In this document: in pieces, positions 11,897-24,456 of the stretch
How positions within the stretch are numbered: the first letter of the stretch is position 1
How the letters are laid out: the number at the start of each line of letters is the position of its first letter
Source: Iris pallida
Taxonomy: Eukaryota; Streptophyta; Magnoliopsida; Asparagales; Iridaceae
Reading direction: 5' to 3'
NCBI GenBank assembly: GCA_029216955.1
Contig: JANAVB010002199.1
Location: 19,969,822-20,033,821 of the forward strand
Length of the DNA: 64,000 bases
Position numbers and translations under genes: made by a program
Notes under the pieces: model-generated
Told to the model about the DNA's origin: nothing
Database searches by the model: none
The model's input: only the letters and a program-made list of their open reading frames with translations

Positions 11897-12518
11897 ATGT
11901 ATATTGTTCCCAAGAGTAAAATGAAGTAAATTGTGTTGTCCATTAACCAGCATCACCATCGATATAGAAATGTGATGCAAATAACACAAGATAAAATTTG
12001 GGTCGTAGACTTTGTTTCTTGTGCAATCCAAAGTAGGGTGAGCAATAATCAGTTTTGGACCAAAAATTGAACCGAATAAGATATTTGGTTTGATTTGAAA
12101 TAAAAATCGGTTTTGATTTTGAAATTCTGAAAATACTAAATTTTTTATTCAATTTTGGATTTCGATGCAAATTTTATGATTAAAAATATATATATTTTGA
12201 AGCCAACAATTCTTTGTATGTCTTTTAAAGTCAAATTGATAATTAACAACTAGTCTAACTTTAGACCCAACTTTGAAATACAATAAATATATGTATAAAA
12301 ATTATAGAATATTACAATTCCAAAATTTGGGCCATGTCCATTAAACAATAAAGATAGTCAAAGTGAACAAGCCGGATAAATCGAATCCTTTATCGATTCG
12401 ATTATGACTAATTCTGGTTCTGTTTTGATTTTGAAATTTTTGAAATTTTGTTTAATTAGTAAAAAAAATTCTTCTGCAAAGCCCTGCTTAACGTACAGAA
12501 CTTGGTGCACGCTGCGTT
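11241..12518. other. Intergenic, with a long poly-C tract
   Basis: No gene is recognised. A tract of about 25 C residues followed by about 11 A residues lies at 11862-11897. The rest is AT-rich and unremarkable. Confidence 0.5.
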
Positions 12519-12886
12519 CAGGGTCGGTCCTGAGCTCATGGGGCCAAGAACGAACTTTCAAAATAAGGTCCCCATATATAATTTAAAAATTATTAGAAAA
12601 CTAAAAAAAAATGTCCCATACATAATGTAAAAAAGTATTTAAAAAAACTAAAAGAAAAAAAAAAGGTAACAACCAAAGATTGAACTTAGGATATGTAGTA
12701 CAAGGGTATAAAGTACTAACCACTACACATTAATAAATTTGTGTCTAAGAGGGCCCATGGTACATATTAGTTCTACTAGAGATACAAAATTATTAACATA
12801 TTTATTTTAAACTAAATTTTTTGGACCCTTCATGATCCGTGGACCCTGGGCAGTCATCCTGACCACCCGGGACAAGGCCGACCCCT
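12519..12886 (+). mobile_element. hAT-type MITE, copy 1
   Basis: It starts CAGGGTCGGTCCTGAG and ends with the near-inverse (GGCCGACCCCT). The first 80 bp match, in reverse orientation, the right end of the element at 53636-53920: GAGCTCATGGGGCC, then CGAACTTTCAAAATA. Its 8-bp flanks do not match each other, so one end may be eroded. It has no coding capacity. Confidence 0.6.
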
Positions 12887-13358
12887 CGATTGCATGGTAT
12901 TCGGTCCACTGCGTCCAGTTTTCATACACATATACATTCTCTCGGTTCGATCACGAGATTGTCTGTCTAGCCAAAAAGATTAACCTCGCTGACCATAATA
13001 GCCAGCTGGGTCGGTCTCTAATTCTAAGTAATTCAACAGGGTTATTGGTTGTACTTGTACTTGCCTGCCTGAATGCCAATTCAGCGAAGCGGGCCCGTGG
13101 TTTCATACAGCGCCCACCTGTCATTGCGTGGGGGTAGGCGATTGACAAAGTGGTGCTCCAACAAAAACACCAGAAAGGGTTGTCTTCCTCGTTCTTCCAT
13201 CTTTCTATCTACATCACCAGACCCACCTAAGAAAGAAAACAAGAAAAAAGAAGAAGGTGATGAATCTCAATCTTTTGATTACGAAACTGATAACGCTTTA
13301 TTTTCCATTCTGTGTTATTTATTGGCAATTCCAATACTTAGAATCTCTGCATATTTGC

Positions 13359-13360
<2 letters not shown>
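12887..13360. other. Non-coding stretch, possible gene-flank sequence
   Basis: No repeat or conserved protein is recognised. Pyrimidine-rich text at 13180-13215 is of the kind seen in 5' UTRs, but no coding exon follows before the (TA)n at 13361. Confidence 0.3.
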
Positions 13361-13397
<37 letters not shown>

Positions 13398-13575
13398 CTC
13401 TAGCCTAGTGGTGCAGCCAGAGTGGTCAGGAGATCGATTCCTGGTGGGAGCGTTCGCCACAATTAGATCTCCTGACCACTCGGACCGCATGCATCTCTCT
13501 TAACCACTAGTGGTCGAGAGTTCGAGCCTCAGTGGAGGCGAGTTCGCCACAAGTACCCATTGCTTCAAAAAAAAT

Positions 13576-13641
<66 letters not shown>

Positions 13642-13735
13642 AAGCCGTGTCCGGGGGATTCGAACCGAGACCTGTGCTCGGGCAGCCCCCGGGCCCCGCA
13701 CTGCCATAGGCTAGTGTCTTAGGGACTGTACAAGT
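13361..13735. repeat. SINE-like tRNA-related pieces around (TA)n tracts
   Basis: Plus strand: a polymerase III A-box-like TAGCCTAGTGG at 13401-13411, a perfect 15-bp inverted repeat (13421-13435 with 13466-13480), then a B-box-like GAGTTCGAGCC near 13520 and a CGAGTTCGCCAC tail that recurs at 58800. A (TA)n of about 30 units follows (13579-13640). On the minus strand 13640-13735 is a second tRNA-like head (TAGCCTATGGCAG, then GGTTCGAATCC). These are SINE fragments, not functional tRNA genes. Confidence 0.5.
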
Positions 13736-14408
13736 CATGTACTACTATATCATTTTACATTGTTAGACCTATTCCAAATACTGATACAATCAGGAGAGTT
13801 TTCTTTCATATCCAACAATTTTTACAATTTTTCTGGAACCAATAAGATATTGGTTTTCTTTGATTCAACAATATAAATATTTATCCTCCAAAAAGAAGAA
13901 ACAAAGGAACCGAAGGTTTCACTTGTTTGTGAAGGTATCATTCAACTTAGCTCGGCTTAGGGTGGGTCCGTCCCTGTTTGTTAGTGTCTTAATCTAAGTT
14001 CGTTTTGGCTTACCTAGTTCTAGCAGCTCCATTGAGCAATATCTTATCTAGTCGAGCTAATTGGTGCATCTATTGATCTATGTTGCACTTGTCCAAATTA
14101 CCTTTTTTTTTCTCGTCTATCTTCAATTGACATCAGCTCTAACTTCCAACGAATACGGCTAACTTATATCTTACCTTTCTCATTTCAGCTGGGCTCAGTT
14201 TTAGAAGTTAATTGCCAAACACTCTGATCCACAAATCATGGATGGTTTGGTACTATCTAATAAAATTTTCATTTCACCTTCAACATATCGTGTGATCACA
14301 TATACTCTAGAGTAACTCTTCCATTTCAACCATCTTTCTTCAATTCTTTGAACCACATCCTTCTCAATCTCTCTAATGAATGATCCTAAATACTAAAAGG
14401 ACAATTTA
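13736..14408. other. Intergenic, nothing recognised
   Basis: AT-rich sequence with scattered short repeats and no coding signal. Confidence 0.4.
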
Positions 14409-14642
14409 TGTTAACTATCCCTATATTTCTATACTATTACAGAGACCATCCTTATTTTGAAACTAATTACACGGACTACCCCTATGTTTTATATTTTCTA
14501 TAAAGAGTTATAACACTAACCACCATTATCTTAAAAATAAAACATTAAGCAGAGGGGGTGGTCCATGTAATTAGTTTCAAAATAAGGGTTATCTCTGTAA
14601 TACCCATGAAACATGGGGGGGGGGGGGGGGGGGGTGTTAATG
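14409..14642. mobile_element. Foldback MITE with a poly-G tract
   Basis: About 14440-14485 (ATTACAGAG, then CTTATTTTGAAACTAATTAC) is the near-perfect reverse complement of about 14557-14605. The outer ends GTTAACTATCCC and GGGTGTTAA extend the pairing. The right arm contains a run of about 22 G residues (14614-14635) where the left arm has a short C run. No open frame is present. Confidence 0.65.
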
Positions 14643-15588
14643 TATTTATTTCATACCAAAAACTATGGCTCCTACGTATCTTTTATCTATCAATGTGTAC
14701 TCCTACCTCATTTCTTTTTGGCCTTTTCTTATACATTGCATATAAGTAACTTGAACCAATTATCTATGTCATATATCGCATAGACAATTGAAAAGTGCAT
14801 CTTATGGTGTTTGTTTACTTTTTGATGGAAAGTCCATGTCAATAAGCACAATTGTCCCATTACTTAAATTAATTGCATAGAGACATCGTAGAAAGTTAAC
14901 ACATTCAAAAGTCTCAAGATTTTTCCAAAGAGAGCTTTCCAAGACTTGATACTAACTGGTAGATCTTCGGATCTGGGTTAACCAGTCTAGTAAGAAAGTT
15001 ACTATGGTTGAAGGAATAGAAGGCTTCCCCTGTATGCGGAGTGAGCTTTGGGTCCCCAATCACATTCTGCAAAACCCATCACATATATATACTTGTGCCG
15101 CCTAATAGGCCGCCAAAACTTTAAAATTGTTTAAAATTTTAGAAGTTATTATTTGCATACCTTTTTGAGACATGATAGCAAAATGTTGAGCCATGTTTTA
15201 TGATTATGATCTATGTTGCACGGACACAGGAAAATGGTGTCCGTATTTGTATCGCATCCATACCCATATTCATCCCATATCCATCTCCGTGTTCATGTAA
15301 TATAGTGACTACTTATCAAATGATCTCTTCCATATTAGTTTTGAATTAATAACTGTAAGGAACATTGTTAGAAAGTGATCAATTGTTTCTAATAATGCCT
15401 GTGCCTGCCTTGTAAATGAGGGTTACTAGTAATATTATATATTGCCTCCAAACTATAGTCTGGTTCAAAATTAGCTATTTCTCACTCGTGGTTGTTTTGG
15501 AGGAATCGACTGACATGTTCACCAACGTGAAGAGGCAGGTGGAGCGAACTGGGAGATTTGGAACTCTGAGGGATGAATACCTTCAGGT

Positions 15589-15592
<4 letters not shown>

Positions 15593-15641
<49 letters not shown>
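15593..15641. repeat. (CT)n microsatellite
   Basis: About 24 uninterrupted CT units directly after the exon 1 donor site of the ARMC7-like gene. Confidence 0.95.
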
Positions 15642-15643
<2 letters not shown>

Positions 15644-16032
15644 AAACATCTAAGATTACAAGTATATTTACTGCTTAGTTCACAAATTTCACAATAGTAT
15701 TTCAATACATGCTACTACATTTTCACTTCTCTTTAGAGCCCTACTAATTAGCCATTCTTTTCTTTTGTGGTTGGTGTTTTATTACCGCCTATGGCTCAAT
15801 AATGCTTGAAGTAAAAATAACATAGTTAATGTGTTGCTATAACTATCTTATGATCATGTGTTCTCATAAATCTACGATGATAAGGTTATATATGAATGAA
15901 TAGTATAAAACCATCATGATAACTTTTTTCCTTCTCAAACTAAAGACTACTTCGCTCGTGTATGATTATTTCGTCTCATTGTCTAAATGATACAAGAGCT
16001 TGTGGCCGAGTTTCAGAAAACAACCAGCGCAG

Positions 16033-17226
16033 GTTTGGATTTTTAACACTTTGATCTTTGTCCATTTCCGTTTTCCCCCATGAGTTAATTCTTTCGCATG
16101 AATTCCATGGTAAGATAAGCCTGAATACGTGTGTGTTTTATACCGCTACAGAGATTTCATGAAATGGTTTTTTTCTTTCTTCTATTTGACATATTAGAAC
16201 ATTAGAAGATTCTAGGTAATTGAAATGTTTAACTATAACTTCTACTTATGTTTTAGTCTGTAATATGATGATTTACCTTATACTTCGGTCATGTTAACTA
16301 CTGGTACAGAAACACCAATTTAGAGTTGGTTTCTGTGAAGTCTTCCACTAGACTGCATAAGGTGATCCTTTAGTTTGTCAGATTAATTTTGATATGCTAA
16401 GAAGATAGCATGTGCTCAATGCACCGCTTTGAGAAAGCGTAGAGAGCAAGGAAGAACTATTTCTTAAGGATTTAAAGTATGTTTAACATAAAAATTGCAG
16501 AACATTGAGTAAGTCCAGAATAGGATCACTATTTGGCATTTTCTTTAATGGGTTGTCTGGAAGAAAAATGATTGTGAATAAAAAGATGTTATGTAGGAGC
16601 TTTCACCTGGTTCATATTGAAGTAAGTAATGGGAAGCCCATCCATGTGGAGAAGTTTCAATTGGTCTTCTATAATGTTTTAGCTCAGGATGTGAGTATAG
16701 AGGTGTTACAATTAGAAAAGAATTTAAGAGAACTTAGAAACAGTTCTAGCTTATTGTGTGATTTCTTTCTTCTTGAGGGTTTGGATTTGATGTCCCTCTG
16801 TTTCATTTCATAATGAGAGCATGAGCATGAATAGAGGACCAATGGTGTGTGGTGGCTTCTTATAGTATGTAATATATATAATCTGCACAGATTGTAAATA
16901 CGTAGCCTGATTGTACATGCCTACAAACAGCCAGTTATCATGTACCGAATGCCAATCTTTCTTCAAATGTAACTTTATTTATATGTTTTGCCTTTTTCTT
17001 GCTACCAAAGCTCCCATAGGCACATCAGGTTTAGGCGGAATATAGCACCAGGTCACTTGATGAGAGTCAAAGTGTACAACATATATTTGTTCAAAAAAAA
17101 AAAAATTGCATTCTCTTATGTCCAGATGGTGTGGCATAATTTTTTTATTCATACATGTTGTAGTATGGATTAGTTTTGGTGGCCCATGTAGTCCACTAAC
17201 CCGCTAACATGAGAAATAATACACTA
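16033..17226. other. Intronic or intergenic, one unassigned open frame
   Basis: An open frame at 16505-16813 (102 codons, no ATG at its start) encodes a protein I do not recognise. There is no codon or homology evidence that it is expressed. The rest is AT-rich. Confidence 0.35.
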
Positions 17227-17535
17227 GTTGTAATTCAGGGTTCGCAATATCTGCCGATACTGATGTGTATCGGCCGTATTGTAACAGTTTTGGCATTGTT
17301 TTTGGCATGTCCGGTTTGCTATTCACCCTCATTGATAATGACCGATACCTTCGCAGTCAACTCAGTAACGAAAATGTTAAAAGATAAAGAAAGAAGAATG
17401 ACAAGAAAAAGATGATACAATGATTATATCACGCCCAATAATCAACATGTTAAAGTGTGCCAATAAATTCAACTAACCATTAACATTTGTTGAAGTTGTA
17501 AACTATAAATTTACTATGTTCATATGTCTTAATAC
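17227..17535 (+). repeat. Dispersed repeat family, copy A
   Basis: It shares word order with 54633-54915: a GCCGATAC-rich head, GTTTTTGGCATGT, a purine-rich middle, AACCATTA, TTGTNAAAGTTGTA-type words and a TTCATA/TTCAATA-TCTTA tail. About 65% similar by eye, same strand. Probably an old MITE; termini not defined. Confidence 0.5.
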
Positions 17536-17555
17536 TATTCCATTTGAAATTGTCT

Positions 17556-17600
<45 letters not shown>
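17556..17600. repeat. (TG)n microsatellite
   Basis: About 22 GT units, 100 bp upstream of the LINE insertion site. Confidence 0.9.
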
Positions 17601-17602
<2 letters not shown>

Positions 17603-17757
17603 AACTATTGTGTTTTTGTGCAAGCTTACACAAATACATGTACACACTCGGGGAAATACAAGGTACAGAGTTAGAAGGTATCCCTTGACACAATGGTGAC
17701 CAATATTGAATTGGAAATAAGGGTTCCCCACTCGAGTCAGCCTCGCCATGCTCTCCA

Positions 17758-19551
17758 ATGGCGATTTTCATCTTCCTCCGTTGGACACTCATCCCAATTT
17801 ATTTTCTCCTACTTCCAGTTAACATCATCTACTTTCTTCCTCTTCAGGTTAACAAAGTCTATGTTTCTCTTGTACCCTCTCTGTTTCTTAGTATTCCTTC
17901 TAATCATTCCCGTCCCTTCATCTTCCCATCCATGGATAATCAAATTTCCAATACATTCTCTGAAGTCTTGGAGAAACTCGGCAACCTCTTCTCTTCCACA
18001 ACAAATTCCAATTCTGATTCCTCCACAACATCTTCTCATAATCCACAGGCAGATTGGCAGAAGTTCTTATTCTTCAAAATTCTATCAAGGAAACAGTATC
18101 CCAGTCATGTCGTTTCTGCAACCATCTCGAAGATGTGGAAACGTTCAAATGATGTTAAAATTTCTGAATACTTTGAAGACTCTTTCTCTGCGAAGTTTGA
18201 CAGTATTGATGATCTTGAAGCTGTTCTGGAAGGTGGTCCATGGAAGTTCAACAAGCATCTTCTCCTCATTGAGCGATGTCTCCCAAATAAACTACCTTGT
18301 GAATATTCCTTCGCCACAACTCCATTTTGGATACAATTCCATGGTTTACCAGTAAATCTCCTTACCATAGATTTTATCTCGACATTGGCGGCAAGAGTTG
18401 GTATTGTGAAGCCTATATCACTACATGAAGCATCAAATTGGAGTTTATTTACCCGAGCTAGAGTCTATATCAATATTGTTGATCCTCTTCTCAGGCAGCT
18501 TCGAGTATCAATGGGTAATAATGCTTTCTGCATTGTGAAGTTGAGGTATGAGCGCCTTACTAAATTTTGTCAATTTTGTGGAAGACTTGGGCATGGTGTT
18601 GCCCATTGTCCTACTCATATTGAATTCAAAGCAATGATCAATGATTCGTGGGCTTGTGATCAGAAAAAGCAAATTCATGAATTGCTTGCTAAAAGATTGG
18701 ATCATTCCATTTGTGTTAATTATGCTGCTCGATTCTCCAGATCCAAAACGCCAATGGCCAACACCCCTACCTCATCAAAACAACAATCGGAAAACCCTCC
18801 TTCCACCAGTCCTCCGGCGACGGTTATTAATATGACATCATCCACCATACCACTATCATCACAGTTATTGTGCCCACTCTCTCCTTCAAATCTGGAAGCT
18901 ACATCTTCTTCTCCCATTCGGTTATATTCTGTAACTTCCTCATTACCTAACCACCCACCACTTATTTCAGACCACTTCATCCAGTCACCAAGTCATAACC
19001 ATTCTATCATGACCACAAATATCATAGACTCTTCTAATACATCTCCTCCTAATATTACCCTTGTTAATACTGCTATCCCTATTCCTGATACAGCAACACT
19101 CATTACCACAGATATCATTCCTACATCCCCTGTCATTCTCACAGTATCCCATTCTCCATATATCCCTCCTCCTCTCTCCACGATTATGTTCTCAAATTTC
19201 TCTAACATTCCTCCTCACTTAACACATGATAACTTACCAATCTCAGTTCTTATGAATTCCTCTTCTTTGTCTTCCCACTTTTCCACTATATCACCACATG
19301 TTTCAAATAAACCTCATCACCCTTTTCCAACACCAACCCTTACCAATACTTTCACCTCACTACTATCCTCTCTTACTTCAAATTCAAAAGAAAACATAGC
19401 TGATACTGGAATTAATCCTCCTATACTCAGAACTCACATTACCAATCTGGATACTCACCCTGTTCCCATGCTCATAATACCTGTTTCCAGAAATAATACA
19501 AAAAGAGTGCGTGATCACCTTGTTGATGATGATATGATTCCTCTTATCTGA
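17758..19551 (+). CDS. LINE ORF1: DUF4283 and CCHC zinc-knuckle nucleic-acid-binding protein
   Basis: This is the nucleic-acid-binding protein that packages LINE RNA. The frame is open for 597 codons from ATG 17758. A second ATG at 17932 (MDNQISNTFSEVLEKLG) fits the usual start of plant L1 ORF1 better, because the first 58 residues are hydrophobic and unlike the family. A DUF4283-type domain runs from WQKFLFFKIL to LAARVG (about residues 100-215). It is followed by the knuckle CQFCGRLGHGVAHC (C-x2-C-x4-H-x4-C, about 272-285). The remaining 300 residues are a low-complexity Ser/Pro/Thr-rich tail. ORF2 starts 71 bp downstream. No stop or frameshift is seen. Confidence 0.88.
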   Translation: MAIFIFLRWTLIPIYFLLLPVNIIYFLPLQVNKVYVSLVPSLFLSIPSNHSRPFIFPSMDNQISNTFSEVLEKLGNLFSSTTNSNSDSSTTSSHNPQADWQKFLFFKILSRKQYPSHVVSATISKMWKRSNDVKISEYFEDSFSAKFDSIDDLEAVLEGGPWKFNKHLLLIERCLPNKLPCEYSFATTPFWIQFHGLPVNLLTIDFISTLAARVGIVKPISLHEASNWSLFTRARVYINIVDPLLRQLRVSMGNNAFCIVKLRYERLTKFCQFCGRLGHGVAHCPTHIEFKAMINDSWACDQKKQIHELLAKRLDHSICVNYAARFSRSKTPMANTPTSSKQQSENPPSTSPPATVINMTSSTIPLSSQLLCPLSPSNLEATSSSPIRLYSVTSSLPNHPPLISDHFIQSPSHNHSIMTTNIIDSSNTSPPNITLVNTAIPIPDTATLITTDIIPTSPVILTVSHSPYIPPPLSTIMFSNFSNIPPHLTHDNLPISVLMNSSSLSSHFSTISPHVSNKPHHPFPTPTLTNTFTSLLSSLTSNSKENIADTGINPPILRTHITNLDTHPVPMLIIPVSRNNTKRVRDHLVDDDMIPLI

Positions 19552-19622
19552 CCTTATAAGAGAATTACTGTTGATGATACTGAAACTGAAGGCGCGACTG
19601 GCCTACAACAGCCTCCTTCTCT

Positions 19623-21065
19623 ATGATCTTCTCATGGAATTGTCGGGGTTTGAGAAATGAACCGACAATTCGTACTATTTATTCATTTCTCCGGGCATCT
19701 AATCCTAGTATCATTTTCTTATCAGAAACAAGATGCTCGTCAAATGTAGCTTCTTCTCTATCTAATACATTGGGTTTTCCACATTGTTATGCTCTGTCCT
19801 CAAATGGCATGTCGGGTGGGTTACTTTTATGTTGGAAGGCTGATATCAACATCACTATCATCTCCTCCTCGCCAAACCATATTCATACCTCATTCATGTC
19901 TATTGACAGTACTCTAACATGGCATATCTTCTTCTTATATGGCCCTCCAATGGTGTTGAATAGACCTATGTTCTGGTACCAACTGGAAGCTGTGGTTAGA
20001 GCTATAACTGATCCATGGTTATGCATTGGTGATTGTAATTCCATTCTTCATCCTTCTGAGAAACGTGGGAGTTCTTCATTCAATTATCACCATCATAAAT
20101 CATTCATCAAGTGGTTTAATTATGTTGGTGCTATGGATATTAATTATTATGGCCCTGCTTTTACATGGAATAACCGCAGATCTCCTAGATGTAATGTTGC
20201 TGAAAGATTAGATCGAGCCATGGCAGATACCAAATGGGTTTCTCTCTATCCTAAAGCTGGGATACTACATCTACCATGTTTCAATAGTGACCATAATCCG
20301 ATCCTATTGCAGTTGAATACTTCATTGGTTAAATACAGACCAATTATCAGGTTTGAGGCTGCTTGGTCTCACGAACCAGATTATAAGAATGTGATCAAAG
20401 AATTGTGGAGGACCACTAGAACCCAAGAGTTTCTGCCTAAGTTGAGGAGTTTATTGCCTAAATTACATAAGTGGGGGAATTCAAGACTTCGTCATCTTGA
20501 TATTGATATTAAGCATTGTCAGGATCGGCTACTTACTATTCAGGGTCTTCCTCCTACTGAAGCCATACATGCTGAAGAAAAAGACATCCAGATTTGGTTG
20601 AACAAACTATTATTACAAAAAGACTTATACTGGAAGCAGCGATCAAACAATTCATGGTTACGAGAAGGGGATAGAAACACAAAGTTATTTCATTTATCAG
20701 CTACTATCAGGAAGCACAGGAATACTATCCATACTATAAGAGCTGATAATGGATCCATATTAACTTCTCAGGTGGACATATCTAATGCTTTTGAAGCTCA
20801 CTTCAGAGATCGTTTCCAATCTTCAATTCATCAACCAGTTCCAGATCATATTCTTCATGAACTCTCTCGTCTGGATGCATTTGATAATGAGGGTCTTCAT
20901 GCAATACCAACCAAAGATGAAATTCTATCTGTCATAAAAAATATGAGTCCATATAAATTCCCAGGTCCTGACGGTTTTTCTGCTGCATTCTACCAACAAA
21001 ATTGGGATACTTTTGGTCAAGAGGTAACCCTTCTAATCCAGGATTTCTTTACTTCGGGTACAATG
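19623..21065 (+). pseudogene. LINE ORF2, 5' part: endonuclease and start of reverse transcriptase
   Basis: ORF2 supplies the endonuclease that nicks the target and the reverse transcriptase that copies the RNA there. The endonuclease domain (about residues 1-230) shows FSWNCRGLRN, FLSETRCSS, IGDCNSIL, FTWNNRR...ERLDRAM and FNSDHNPILL, which include the conserved Asn, Glu, Asp and His positions of the APE-like fold. A linker with WKQRSNNSWLREGDRNTKLFH follows. Reverse transcriptase begins at FPGPDGFSAAFYQQNW and is cut at codon 481 by the gypsy insertion; the 5' half itself is intact. The frame runs 18 codons into the LTR before stopping. Confidence 0.92.
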
Positions 21066-21907
21066 TGTCACCCCAATTTTCAAATTAGGGGTATTTTCGT
21101 CATTTTTCAAGTTTTATAATTTTTAGGAATTTTATTTGATTTTATGTGATTTGTTGGGATTTATTTGGGTTGGTTTGGATTTTATCCAATTCGGACTTAA
21201 ATTGGAGACCCGGGTAGCCTGGACCCTAGTGGGACCCACATATTAGCTGGACTTGGCCCACATACCATCATAATTAGGTTAAAAATTATAAACCCTATTT
21301 TCATGGCTTAATTAGTCATTTTAGAGCTTAATTAGTATTTAGAAATTGGACCGAACCAACCCGAAACAAACCCGAACCAACCCGAACCAAGTCTATTGGG
21401 TTTGGGGGCTTATTGGATCACCACCCAAACCCAATAAGACCCCCCACATGGCCGGCCAAGTAGGTCTCTCCCCCCCTCTTTCCTTCACAACCAAGCAAAC
21501 TCTCTCTCTCTCTCTAAAAATTCCATTTCTTTCTTCAAGCTTCTTCTTCCTCCAAGCAAACTAACCTAGGTATGTTTATAATTCCTATTTAATTCCCTTT
21601 TTCATTTATTTTCCTTCACCAATAATGTAGAGAAGAGGATTCTCTACACTTTGCCCTAGAATTTGTAGGTTTTCCTAGAAATCTAGGTTTTGGGATTTAT
21701 TTGGGGTTTTATTAATTAGAGTGGTATGTATGTATGTATATATATGTGTGTGTGTTTAATTATATGTATTGTGGTTGTGTAGAGAATGGTGGTGGTGGTA
21801 TTGGTGTGTAGAGAGTGGTGGTGGTGGTGTATGAGTGAGAGTGTGCTTGTGTGGGTGTGTGAGAGAGTGTGAGAGAGTGTGTGTTTGTGTGTATGTATTT
21901 ATATATA

Positions 21908-21947
<40 letters not shown>

Positions 21948-22275
21948 TGTATTTGTGAGTGTAGAGAAATGGAAGTGGTGGTGGTGTGTGTGAGAGTGTC
22001 ATGAGATGGTGGTGAGAGTGGTGTAGAGAGTGGTGGTGGTGTTGTGTGAGAGAGTGGTAGTGTGTGTGTGTGTGTTTGTGAGTGTGTATGTATTTACATA
22101 TATATATATATCTATATGTGTGTGTGTGTGTCTATGTATATGTATGTATATATGTGTGTGTATATATGTATATATATAGATAGAGGGATGGATATTAGAT
22201 TATGTATATGTATGTGTATGTAGATATATATATATAGATAGATATATAGATAGATAGATATATAGATAGATAGGA

Positions 22276-22314
<39 letters not shown>

Positions 22315-23284
22315 AAGAGGAAGAAGGAGTATTAGAAGGAGAAGGAGATGAAGCCACAACAGTGGCAGCAGCATGGAGGGATGCAGGAGCAGCAGCTCCA
22401 GCTGCTACTGTAGCAGCAGCACTGGCAGCAGCTGCTGCCAGTGATCCCCCCCCCCCCCCCCCCCCACATTCAGCCATGTATACCCCCCTTATACCCCCAT
22501 TACATATATGTATGTATATATATATAAATGTATATATATAATATATGTATAGTTAGGTAATTAGAGAGTTAGATGAGAAGAGGAAGAAAAGAATAGGAGA
22601 AGAAAGCTAGAAGAAGTTTAGGAAGAATTAGAAGAAAATAGAAGTTGAGGAAATTAGAAGAAGTAAGGAAGAGAAGAATGGGAAATTAGAAGGAAAGAAT
22701 AAGAGTAGGAAAGAAGGAGAGAAAAGAGATTAGGAATTAGAAAGGGAAGAAAGAGAAGGAAATTAGGAGGAGAAGATAAGAAGAAGGAGAATTAGAATAG
22801 GAAGTGAAGAGAAGTAGAAAATATAGGAAATATAAATGGAGGAGAGCGAGTTAGAGGGTGAAACGGAGCCCGGAGTATCGGAACGCGACGAAACTTGGCG
22901 TGGAGTTAGAATATATGAATTAGATTTTGCGGGTAGGCTCCCGAGTGGAAATCGGGGTCGTAGGGCGCCGGTATCGCGCCGTACCATTGCGTATCTTGAA
23001 ATATTCAAGATATCGGCAATGGGCCGTAACATGGACTAGACGTCCACTTTAGCTAGGTATTTTGGTAGGTAATATATCTATAGGCTAGTACCTTACTACC
23101 CTGGGGAGATCGGGTCAAAATATCAAGCGTAGGTAGGCTAACTAGATAATCGCCGAAGGTAGAATTTTACCCTTTTTAAGGATAAAATAGGTAATTGGCC
23201 TATGGCCAAGATATGAGTATCGAAGTCCAAGATGGACTTGGATATGGGTTGTAGAGGTTGGTAATGGGTAGAAATAGTCGCCTA

Positions 23285-23660
23285 GACCTAGTCTTGACCC
23301 CGGTTGACCACGGTTGACTTTTTAGACCAAAAGTCAACTATGGGTCAACACTTTGCCCAATTTAGTTCCAAATTCCTTTAGACTTGGGCAGTTGACCGAA
23401 AGTCAACTATTAGTCACCATTGACCTAGGATTGACCTAGGATTGACCTAGAGTTGACCGGGGTTGACCAGTTGACCAAAAGTCAACTGTAAGTCAACCGT
23501 TGACTCAAATCGATCTAGATTAATTCCGTTTGACTTGCATTGACCCAGTATGACCTAGCTAGACCTAAAATGACTTAGATTAACCTCGTACAGTCTAGTT
23601 TGACGTGTCTTGACCTAGAATGACTTAATAGGATTTAAATTGTCTTGACTTTATTTCCTA
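23285..23660 (+). promoter_or_regulatory. Dense W-box-like cluster in LTR 1 (also at 29935-30305 and 35740-36095)
   Basis: About 20 TTGAC or GTCAA cores occur in about 360 bp, many as TTGACC or TTGACT (the WRKY W-box is TTGAC[C/T]). The block is kept in all three LTRs with one or two unit changes. Regulation by WRKY factors is inference; an alternative is that the block is simply a short tandem repeat family. Confidence 0.5.
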
Positions 23661-24456
23661 AGCATAGTATTGATACGTCTTGTTCTCTATAGGTCCTCGA
23701 GACGCTGCATTTGCTCCAGTAGACATATTATACCATATTACAGGCGAGTACATTCTCTGACACTTTTCCAATTTATAATGATTGTTATGATTCATGTAAT
23801 TAGTATGGATATGCTTGTTCTCGACACATTGGTCACACGGATTGGTATTCATGGATCCCGACATGAGATATTATTCCTCGTTATCTTGGTATATCTTGTG
23901 CAAGCCCCCTTGTAGTTCTTGTGCAGTATATGGACACCGATTCTCGAGGAGACTTGTTCCCTTCTCGTAGAATCCCGTGTCGTAACGTGTCTTGCTTGGA
24001 TCCACTCTACCAGTCGGGGACGGGGGAGTACTAGTGTAGATGTGTGGTCATTATCCACCTTGTTACTCTTGTAGACCTTGTGAGTGTTAATCATACACTT
24101 CACGTATGATTAACCAGGCCAGTAGACCTTGTGCAAGACCCAAGCCGGCCACATGTTGTAGCTAGTATTCACACACCTAGATATATGATTCTTGATTTCT
24201 TGTACATGCCATGATCAGTTTACTTGCCTTGTTCTAGCTCTAGTTTTACAGCTTACCTTGCCATGATACTCACATGTACATTCCATAATTTTTTTGTATA
24301 TACTCTCTATTTACAGTCTTATAGCTTTTGTCATATCTTGTGAACTGTTGTTAGTAGATTGTACTCGTTCCATCCTGACAGGATATGTTGAAAATATTAC
24401 AGATGCAGATGAGGGAGATTACTGTACCTACTACGGTCCGGATGACGTAGTGGGCC

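Noticed and set aside
13510..13722. Frames encoding long Tyr-Ile repeats (also at 59.2-59.6 kb)
   Set aside because: They are translations of (TA)n microsatellites.
16505..16813. 102-codon open frame as a gene
   Set aside because: It has no ATG at its start, no recognised domain, and lies in the intron or flank of a decayed locus.
22836..23039. Open frame (MEESELEGETEP...) conserved in all three gypsy LTRs
   Set aside because: It is conserved only because the LTRs are near-identical; there is no homology to a known protein and it lies in non-coding LTR sequence. The same applies to other frames repeated at 29.5 and 35.3 kb.
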